Assembly (NCBI GenBank): GCA_009667805.1
Contig: CM019069.1
Coordinates: 97,809,204-97,873,203, forward strand
Origin: Leptobrachium leishanense
Taxonomy: Eukaryota; Chordata; Amphibia; Anura; Megophryidae
DNA: 64,000 bases
Direction of reading: 5' to 3'
Part shown: positions 54,461-64,000 of the stretch, piece by piece
Layout: each line of letters opens with the position of its first letter
How positions within the stretch are numbered: position 1 is the first letter of the stretch
Program-made: the position numbers and the translations under genes
Notes under the pieces: model-generated
What the model was told of the DNA's origin: nothing
Database searches by the model: none
The model's input: the letters and a program-made list of their open reading frames with translations, nothing else

Positions 54461-55377
54461 TTAATCCTAAGGGTTTAAATGAAGGATTTACTTTTACTCC
54501 ATTCTTGTAACAATCTCCTAAAGTTATATCAGTACGCTAGTTAATATCGTATACGTTTTATAAGCTTAGAGTTTGCAACCACTGTAGTAAGGTCCTATAG
54601 GACCTGTTTTAACTCTAATATGAATGATCTTACAAATAGACGCCCTCTACACCGGCTTTGAAGAAGCCAACATAGTGTCACTTGATTTGTGCTGGATCTA
54701 GTGATGTGTGGACTGTAAGCATTCACCTCTTTATAGACTAGAACTATTGGTGATACCTATTTAGAACTATATTTGAATGTATTGTTGCCTTTTACTTATT
54801 AGCTGCCCCGAGGTCTATGATTACATCTCCTGTAGATTTAGGTACTTTGTCTCAATCGATAGATGGGTCATTGATATATCCATTGATGGCCTCTTCTATA
54901 GTCTTCTAGGTACTTATATCCAGCTTTATTACCTTGCGTGCTGTCCGCACAATAAAGAGTCTATAAAGAGGTGCATTCTTACAGTCCACACATCACTAGA
55001 TCCAGCACAAATCATGTGCATTTACTGATGTCTGCAGTACATTGGGTACCAACATAACATACTGGTTAGTTCCAGCAGGTGATACGGCAAAAAAAGAGAA
55101 AGGATTTTTTTATTTTATTTTTCAGTTTGTTTTGGCACACATGCCTGGCAGGACTTATGCATCTGCATGCATTGTCTTTGAGGCTCCTATGTCCAAACTC
55201 TTATTGATTTTTCTTATGTTCAAGCACTTACCACATCGAGTCTGTCAATCAAACACACTGAGGGTTTTATCTTCTTCAAGTAAAAGTTTTAAGTTTTATT
55301 TTCCACTGGTATTTTGTCAATTATTCAATATAACTCCCACTACACCCCGAGTGTACGTATCAATAAACTCACAGTAA
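54461..55377. other. Unassigned stretch with one inverted repeat
   Basis: Apart from the fold-back at 54686-55013, no gene or element was recognised. Confidence 0.4.
54686..55013. repeat. Inverted repeat, about 54-bp arms
   Basis: TTTGTGCTGGATCTAGTGATG...CTTTATAGACT is inverted at 54958-55013. The loop of about 215 bp has no hammerhead core. The upstream CTTTGAAGAAGCC is PLE-like at most. Confidence 0.75.
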
Positions 55378-55500
55378 GGCTAGGGTCAGACGAACGCATT
55401 TTTCAAGTCTCCCGTCAAAAAGTGCATTGATGCGTCCGAACGCATTTTGACGTTGATAGCGGTCATACAATGCACAATTTCAGCCGTATTTTTTGACAGA
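55378..55500. repeat. Left end of a Harbinger-type MITE, truncated
   Basis: GGCTAGGGTCAGACGAACGCA after TAA, as at 43236; no right end found. Confidence 0.65.
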
Positions 55501-55649
55501 ACTATAAAAAACAAATGGACGTGATGTAGGCCAGACATGTCCAAGCACTCCAGAGGGTACAGGTTTTCAACAGTCCACCATCAAAAATTACAGTGGCTCA
55601 AGGGTAAATAAAATTGAATTTATTCTAAAACAATGTAAAACAAAATATA

Positions 55650-57188
<1,539 letters not shown>

Positions 57189-57671
57189 TAAAAACAAAAT
57201 AGCAACTCAAACGCGTTTCGCCTGCAGGAGGCAGGAGAAACGCATTTCGGAGTTGCTATTTTGTTTATATTTTGTTTTACATTGTTTTAGAATAAATTCA
57301 ATTTTATTTACCCTCGAGCCACTGTAATTTTTGATGGACTGTTGAGAACCTGTACCCTCTGGAGTGCTTGGACACACCATTCAACATTGGATTTGATTTA
57401 AGGGTAGGAATTGATAAGAGGTCCAAAGCGATCATACTGAGCCACTCACACTGGGAGGCTCAGAATCATGTAAGTAGGATACCTACTTCTATTCCCTCCT
57501 TACTGAGAGTTCCCTACAGTTTTGCACTCTATACAGGTATGTGTCTTTCTGCATTATGCAGAATCCTGGACACAGGATACAACAGAACTAGACAAGACAG
57601 TATGCACACACGAGGAAAGCCCTGCACTGGGGTAAGGTCCTTGAATGGCCTTCTGACTATACAGAGTACAG

Positions 57672-57760
57672 GTAAGCAAGATGACTGAATGATCAAAATC
57701 AATGTCAAACTGGCCAAAACAATCAATTTCAGTGGGGTTGAATAATTTTCAACACAACTG
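57672..57760 (+). repeat. Solo right end of a second Tc1 copy
   Basis: GTAAGCAAGATGACTGAATG to CACAACTG matches 57100-57188 with a few changes. The rest of the element is absent. Confidence 0.88.
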
Positions 57761-57762
57761 TA

Positions 57763-58320
57763 TGCTTCTTTCTCTAAGGTATACTGTTGGGAAGCAGGAA
57801 CACTATCCTCCCAGGGAACTATGTTATCGTGACGGTGAGAGGGGTCCCCCATAGAGGCTCGAATTCAAAAAAATGAGTCTAGACTCTTGTGAGTGACACC
57901 TCTGCCGTTGTATACAATATTTCACCTGACCTTGTGATATTGCGCAATTGGTTTTCTGTATTGTTCATTTTAGGATTAAACAATGTTACTTTAACTTCCT
58001 CCACATCTAAGATGAAGGGAAATATCAACCACTATTGATTACTCAATTTGCGCTCCCTAATACAGTACTGTATACATACACATTAGACACACAAAACAGC
58101 AGGAGAGAAGACCCTTCTCGAGAGCTTACAAACTAAGAGGAAAGGGGGTGACCCGCTAGGTGCGGGTGAACTCTTGTATAAAAATTGTAAACATAGCTGA
58201 GAAAAATAAAGTGTTTGAAGAAAGTGTGATGGGTTAACTCTTTTGCTGCTGAGCCATTTCACACCTGTGTGCTGAGCTAATTTTTACCGGTTTCAGTCAT
58301 CCTGTTTAAACACAATTTGA
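57763..58320. other. Unassigned stretch
   Basis: 58225-58320 shares TTTGCTGCTGAGCCATTTCA with 14510-14560, so it is probably a decayed transposon interior. No gene seen. Confidence 0.4.
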
Positions 58321-58354
58321 AGCCACATTTTTTTTTTTTTATACAACCCAGACA

Positions 58355-58452
58355 AATTGTATATCCCAGGACATACTTGAAAATGAGAGAAATCTCAATG
58401 TATCCTTCCTGGTAAAATCCTTTATAACTAACTAAATAAATAAATAAATATA
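58355..58452 (+). repeat. L2 3' tail with (AAAT)n
   Basis: CTTGAAAATGAGAGAAATCTC to GGTAAAATCCTTTATAA followed by AAAT repeats. Same tail as the L2 at 37441. Confidence 0.85.
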
Positions 58453-58520
58453 TCATTCTTTCTAGCAGACTCGGCAGATTCATAATTTATCATTATTATA
58501 TGTAAACGTTGTCATAAAAC

Positions 58521-59402
58521 TGACATAGCGCTCCCCGCTTCAAACCCCAAGACTTTTATTTTCCTGGCAAAAACCCCAAAAGACACCGACATTTGCTTTG
58601 GGAAAGACTTTGTCATTTATATTGCGTGGTGTGATTTTAAATGTATTGTAAATTGCTTGGTTTTAGTTTAAATGTAAATGTGAACTTAGAGATGTGTTTT
58701 GAAGGTGCAGACCTTTTGTGTAAAATGTAAATAGGTATGAGTAATGTGTGATTATGCAAAACGTCTTTTCTTTGTCTAAACTGTTCTGTTTGAGGAATCA
58801 TGAGTCTGGGGCAGTGTTTGACTTTGATCTATTGGAACAATAGATTTTGTAAATGATGTGTGATAACTGAATGCTAAGGAATGTTACTGTAAATATCTAA
58901 CTGACCTAATGTAATTAGAGTAATATTTAGTAAGTCAATGTTTTGGTATGTAAATGATCCCTGGAGGACCTGAAGGAAGCCTGCAGTGGTCTTGGAACCA
59001 ACCAATCAGAACTGTTGGGGTGGGTGGGAAATTTGAATGGCATTGCTGTATTTTGTATAAATAACCCTGTGAAACCTTCCATAAAGTAGACCTTCCCTGT
59101 TTGTACATTCAGCTTGTCTGGCGTTTCGTTCAGCTACGCTACCTACACTACACTCATCATCAGAAGGCACCGAGCGGCCATCTGAAAGACTGACCTAACA
59201 TCGCGGCTACAGGTCAGGAGATTGAAAGCCTGCAGATCCCCAGAAGCTGCTGCAAACTTCAGCCCAGCACTGGCACAGATCCCTGCCAGTCAGTCCAGGT
59301 CTCCCAGCAGGCAGAAGTAAGCTGCTCGAGGTGCTGTGGACCGCGTTCCCTGTAGCCGGGCTGACCACAGCGAGGGTGTGTCGAGAGCGGGTTTCTGTCA
59401 CA
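58521..59402 (+). repeat. Retrovirus-like LTR
   Basis: Starts TGACATAGCGCTCCCCGC and ends GGTTTCTGTCACA. Contains AATAAT/TATAAATAA-like core promoter text (TTGTATAAATAACC, about 59054) and an upstream CCAATCAGAA (about 58999), the layout of an LTR promoter. Homologous to the inverted solo LTR at 34052-34800. No coding sequence follows. Flanking 5-mers do not match. Confidence 0.7.
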
Positions 59403-59730
59403 TACGTCATGTCCTGCTTGAATATTATAACAAAAAATGCAAGAAACTTTGAATTTCCAATCATCGACCGTGCAAGCCTTTGCGGTTATTTTTTCTATGG
59501 GGTGCGCTTGTTAAAAAAAATTAGAAATGGGGACAAATTACATTTTTTGGGGGGGAGGGGATTACATGATTTTTAGCAAACGCCACCCATAGAAAAGAAT
59601 CGTTAGTGCAGCATCATTGTTCAAATTCTAATTGAAATGGGAACAATATTGCTGCATTAATAGAACAAAATTATTTTTTTTACATGGTCATGTTTGGTAT
59701 CATTGGAAAGCCCATGCTCTGGCATTAACA

Positions 59731-59817
59731 TTAACCCCTAGCTACCACAGATCGGGAGATGGGGGGGGGGCTCATTGGAACCCTCCGTCTCCACCATAGG
59801 TGGTAGCTAGGGGTTAA
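59731..59817. repeat. Hairpin with TTAA ends
   Basis: TTAACCCCTAGCTACCAC is inverted as GTGGTAGCTAGGGGTTAA. Could be a tiny TTAA MITE. Confidence 0.7.
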
Positions 59818-60905
59818 CTCCCGAACTGTCGCTATGCGCGATGACGCCAGTAGGCAGGGGGAGATCCCGTAAACTTGGCCGACATCAAAGATGTTGGCCA
59901 GCTCCAGGAGGGGACTGCGATCCGGCACCTGTGGGGGCTGTATTGCGATCCAGCGCCAAAGGGCTGTAAAGACAGCCCCCAAGGGGTTAAAGACAGCTTG
60001 GAAGGGCCGGATGTGCCCTTCAAAGTGGTGCCTGCCTGGCGCGATGACTCTTCCTGACCGCTGGGGTCCCGGAGGCCGGGCTGACATAAAGGATGTCAGC
60101 CCGTACTGTGGGGCTGCAGCGCTCGGCCAATCACTGCCTCCTGTGCTAGGACACTCTCAGCATTTCCATAGCATAGGAGAACCACTTGGCTCGATGCGCT
60201 GAGCACGTCCTTAGCAGCCAAGTGGTTAAGGAATGGTAAGCACCCCATTTTTTTGGTATTACAAAGTAAGCTGCAAGTGCAAATTGCATGGAGCATAGAA
60301 AGCTTTGCATTGCAGTTTGCAGGCAGATAAACGGTGCCGTGAACTATTTGAGTTATCTATTTAATCGGCAGTAGAAATGAGCAAGATTTATGCTCCTATG
60401 CAGCCAGTCTGAAGTAGGAAGGGGAGTTTTGCAGACTGGCTGGTTCTACAGCATGAAGGACGAGCAGACAGGGAGAGTGAGATCAGGGGAGGAGCACAAC
60501 GGAACGGACCCTCATAAATCACTCGAACATCCTGTTTTTTTTTTTTTTTGTTTGTTTTGTTTTTTGAGTTTTTTTACAATTAAGTGAGCTTCCTCCCCCT
60601 CTGTTTCTTACTGTGACAAGCAGGTTGAAGGGGGAGACCTTGGGGTGACTTAATCATTGCCGGCCAGAGTCGCTCACATAAGGAGACACTTAATCCCTGC
60701 AGGGATCTGACGCACGCTCAGAAGGATTGCAGCCTCTCGGAGTTATCGGTACATTGGCAATGAAACTGCCCGATACTGATAACATGAAAATTACTGTATA
60801 TCGGCCCCGATTATTGGTGGTACCGATAATCGGTCGACCCCCCCCCCCCCCACGGCATTGTGTTCCCCTTTAAGCAGCCAGCTGCAATCTGGACTTCCTG
60901 TGTGT
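59818..60905. other. Unassigned repeat-like stretch
   Basis: 60770-60840 ends in ACCGATAATCGGTCGACC, like a hAT subterminal region. Small duplications such as GATGTTGGCC/GATGTCAGCC occur. No gene. Confidence 0.4.
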
Positions 60906-61020
60906 CACGTATCCCTCCTATATAGATCACGATGCAGGTCCCTTTACACAGTCCCTATCTATCCCTCCGATCCTTAGCGGTTGGTAGTCTGGCTTCCTCT
61001 AGGGACACAAACCTATATAT
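60906..61020 (-). repeat. LTR fragment (first of three pieces)
   Basis: Plus-strand TGTCACGTATCCCTCC onward. Removal of the hATs at 61021-62332 and 62438-63937 joins it to 62341-62437 and 63946-64000. Related to 9847-10250. Confidence 0.55.
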
Positions 61021-62332
61021 TAGGGACGCACCGATACCACTTTTTTAAGACCGAGTACGAGTACCGATACTTTTTAAAAGTACTCACCGATACCGAGTAC
61101 CGATACTTTTATTTAATGTCATGTGACGCTTTCCAATAGGAACAGACCTCATAAAAATTTATATGAGATTGACCGCAGCTCACATGGATTTGCCGCCAGG
61201 TCTCATGGATTTGCCCCCAGCTCACATGGGTTTGCCCCCAGCTCACATGGGTTTGCCCCAGCTCACATGGATTTGCCCCCAGCTCTGATGGATATGTCCC
61301 CAGCTCTCATGGATTTGCCCCCAGGTCTCATGGATTTGCCCCCAGGTCTCATGGATTTGCCCCCAGGTCTCATGGATTTGCCCCCAGTCTCATGGATTTG
61401 CCCCCAGGTCTTATGGATTTGCCCCAGGTCTTATGGATTGGCCCCCAGGTCTTATGGATTGGCCCCCAGGTCTCATGGATTTGCCCCCAGGTCTCATGGA
61501 TTGCCCCCAGGTCTCATGGATTGGCCCCCAGGTCTCATGGATTGGCCCCCAGGTCTCATGGTCTGCCCCCAGGTCTCATGGATTGCCCCCAGGTCTCATG
61601 GATTGGCCCCCAGTCTCACGGATTGGCCCCCAGGTCTCACGGATTGGCCCCCAGGTCTCACGGATTTGCCCCCAGGTCTCACGGATTGGCCCCCAGGTCA
61701 CGGATTTGCCCCCAGGTCTCACGGATTGGCCCCCAGGTCTCACGGATTGGCCCCCAGTCTCACGGATTTGCCCCCAGGTCTCACGGATTGGCCCAGGCTC
61801 ACGGATTGGCCCCCAGGTCTCACGGATTTGCCCCCAGGTCTCACGGATTTGCCCCCAGGTCTCACGGATTGGCCCCCAGGTCTCATGGATTGGCCCCCAG
61901 CTCGAACGCTGGCCGTGTGCATGTAAAGCACGCGGCCAGCGTTCCCCTCCGGCGCGCCAAATACTCACCCTTCCTGAAGTTCCGGTCGCTGGGCAGTGAT
62001 GCGGTCACGTGGCCGCCGGCGCATCTGTGACGCTGCCTCCAGCCGAGAGGCAGCGTCACAGGAGCGCCCAGTGGCCGCAGGAACGCATCACTGGCCAGCG
62101 ACCGGAACTTCAGGAAGGGTGAGTATTTGGCGCGCCGGAGGGAACGCTGGCCGCGTGCTTTTACATGCACGCGGCCAGCTTCCCCAGCCCCGCGGATACC
62201 GGCAAGCCGGCCCAGCGCCGGCTTCCGGTATCGGCGGGATGTATCGGGCCGTTTGCACGAGTAACAAGTACTCGTGCAAACGGCAATATCTGCCCCGATA
62301 CCGATACTAGTATCGGTATCGGTGCATCCCTA
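61021..62332. mobile_element. Minisatellite-bearing hAT, copy 2 (reverse orientation)
   Basis: TAGGGACGCACCGATACC at the left, GGTATCGGTGCATCCCTA at the right, perfect duplication CTATATAT (61013-61020; 62333-62340). The GC-rich palindromes and CCGATAC palindrome lie at the right, so it is reversed relative to 29210. Confidence 0.93.
61180..61903. repeat. Minisatellite inside hAT copy 2, about 35 units of 20-21 bp
   Basis: Unit GCCCCCAGGTCTCATGGATTT and variants (ATTGG for ATTTG; CACGG for CATGG). Variants are clustered, implying local expansion. Confidence 0.95.
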
Positions 62333-62437
62333 CTATATATATCTGGTATGTAGATATACCCAGGACAGGGTTAAACGGAGGTAGCCTAATAGCAATGTAT
62401 TATAAGCCAAATCACGTAGAGGCAGAATGGTCAGGAA

Positions 62438-63937
62438 TATGGTTGCACCGATACCGATACTAGTATCGGTATCGGGGCCGATACTGGGTACTGCAGGAGT
62501 ACTTGGTACTCGTGCAGTACCCCCCGATATTTTTTCCGATACCGGAAGCCGGCATTGAGCCGGCTTGCCGGCATCCGAGGTTCTGCGGCGGCTGTCCGAA
62601 TGCTCTATCGGCATTCGGACAGCCGCCCATGGAGCTCTCTGCGATACTTACCTTCCTGGGCGCCGCCGGGAATGTCTCCACGCGTGCGCTCGTTGGAAGG
62701 ACCCCAGCTACGACCACGTGGGACCATGTGATCACGGCTGGGGTCCTTCAAACGAGCGCACGCGCGGAAGCTTTCCCGGCGTCGCCCAGGAAGGTAAGTA
62801 TAAACACACTAAACAGCTGCAGGGCCTGTCTGAATGCAGATAGAGCATTCAGACAGGCCCTGCAGCTGCTCTCCGCGATGATACTTACCTTCCTGGGCGA
62901 TGCCGGGAAAGTTTCCCCGCGTGCGCTCGTTGGAAGGACCCCAGCTGTGATCACATGGTCCCACGTGGTCGCGGCTGGGGTCCTTCCAACGAGCGCGCGC
63001 GGAGACATTCCCGGCGGTGCCCAGGAAGGTAAGTATCGTTGGGGGGGGGGGGTCCATGAGCTGGGGGGCATATCCATGTGTGAGCTGTGGGGGCATATCC
63101 ATGAGCTGTGGGGGCATATCCATGAGCTGGGGGGCATATCCATGTGTGAGCTGGGGGGCATATCCATGTGTGAGCTGGGGTGCATACTAGGGATGCACCG
63201 ATACCACTTTTTAAGACCGAGTACTGATACTTTTTAAAAGTACTCACCGATACCGAGTACCGATACTTTTATTTAATGTCATGTGACGCTTTCCAATAGG
63301 AACAGACCTCATATAAAAATTTATGAGATTGACCGCAGCTCACATGGATTTGCCCCAAGCTCACATGGGTTTGCCCCCAGGTCTCATGGATTTGCCCCCA
63401 GGTCTCATGGATTTGCCCCCAGGTCTCATGGATTTGCCCCCAGGTCTCATGGATTTGCCCCCAGCTCACATGGGTTTGCCCCCAGCTCTCATGGATTTGC
63501 CCCCAGGTCTCATGGATTTGCCCCCAGGTCTCATGGATTTGCCCCCAGGTCTCATGGATTGGCCCCCAGGTCTCATGGATTGGCCCCCAGGTCTCATGGA
63601 TTGGCCCCCAGGTCTCATGGATTGGCCCCCAGGTCTCATGGATTTGCCCGCAGCTCTCATCGATACTAGTATCGGTATCGGTGCATCCCTAGTGCATACC
63701 CATGAGCTGGGGGGGCATACCCATGTGTGAGCTGGGGGGGCATACCCATGTGTGAGCTGGGGCAGTATAAATATATATATATCGGGGGGGATATACATGT
63801 GAGCTAGGGGCATTTTTATATGGTCTGTTCTTATTGGAAAGCGTCACATGACATTAAAGAAAAGTGTCGGTGAGTACTTTTTAAAAAGTATCGGTACTCG
63901 TACTCTGTCTTAAAAAAGTGGTATCGGTGCATCCCTA
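62438..63937. mobile_element. Minisatellite-bearing hAT, copy 3, host of copy 4
   Basis: Left TATGGTTGCACCGATACC, right GGTATCGGTGCATCCCTA, perfect duplication GTCAGGAA (62430-62437; 63938-63945). About 988 bp without the nested copy; its own minisatellite is short (63050-63187 and 63700-63765). Confidence 0.93.
63188..63691. mobile_element. Minisatellite-bearing hAT, copy 4, nested in copy 3
   Basis: TAGGGATGCACCGATACC to GGTATCGGTGCATCCCTA, 504 bp, with perfect duplication GTGCATAC (63180-63187; 63692-63699). The minisatellite (63345-63660, about 15 units) fills most of it, and the GC-rich palindrome region is gone. Confidence 0.94.
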
Positions 63938-63945
63938 GTCAGGAA

Positions 63946-64000
63946 TAGCCAAAACTGGTACACAAAAGGTGGTTCTCATACAAGCCGGGTCTCTCGCAGT
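63946..64000 (-). repeat. LTR-like fragment at the window edge
   Basis: TAGCCAAAACTGGTACAC continues the fragment broken by the hATs and resembles 10150-10170. Runs off the window. Confidence 0.5.

Noticed and set aside
61123..62030. Several overlapping plus-strand open frames of 190-270 codons
   Set aside because: The 21-bp unit is a multiple of three and lacks stops, so frames stay open by chance. No start signals or conserved protein.

Overview
The window looks like vertebrate, probably amphibian (frog-like), nuclear DNA. This is inferred from the mix of repeats: Ty3/Gypsy chromoviruses, Penelope-like elements (PLEs) with hammerhead ribozyme motifs, L1, L2 and CR1 LINEs, many hAT elements, PIF/Harbinger-type and TTAA-flanked MITEs, and a Tc1 element. 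No species can be named from the sequence alone. Almost everything here is transposable-element DNA, much of it nested. No RNA gene, CRISPR array or bacterial-type operon was found.

Layout. 1-9602 is a Ty3/Gypsy element (A), cut by the left window edge and carrying a complete 5.4-kb chromovirus (B, 670-6082) with its 5-bp target duplication. 9603-10250 is the decayed start of a minus-strand Gypsy relative. 10652-16992 is a hAT shell holding an L1-derived retroposon and a solo LTR; the LTR holds another hAT, which holds a Harbinger-type element, which holds a MITE. 17981-23529 carries the only host-gene candidate: a CpG-rich promoter, a short first coding exon and a phase-compatible second exon. 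23612-26172 has a hAT and an L1-derived retroposon. 27180-31175 is a minus-strand PLE broken by a CR1 fragment and a minisatellite-bearing hAT, followed at 31170-31950 by fold-back units, one with a full hammerhead ribozyme. 33540-42850 is one minus-strand L1 ORF2 split by a solo LTR, a PLE/hairpin block and an L2 LINE. That L2 encodes a 2A-like peptide and is itself split by a fold-back element. 43236-50945 holds two Harbinger-type MITEs, an ORF1-only L1 relic with a solo LTR, and a BED-finger hAT stub. 51290-54460 is a plus-strand PLE reverse-transcriptase relic split by two hATs. 55539-57373 is a palindrome split by a Tc1 element. 58521-59402 is a retrovirus-like LTR. 61021-63937 holds three more copies of the minisatellite hAT, one nested in another.

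The elements interact only as parasites and hosts of one another: almost every boundary was set by a target-site duplication. No transposon coding frame of full length survives. Most are broken by small indels. In element B these coexist with nearly identical LTRs, which raises the question of assembly indel error.
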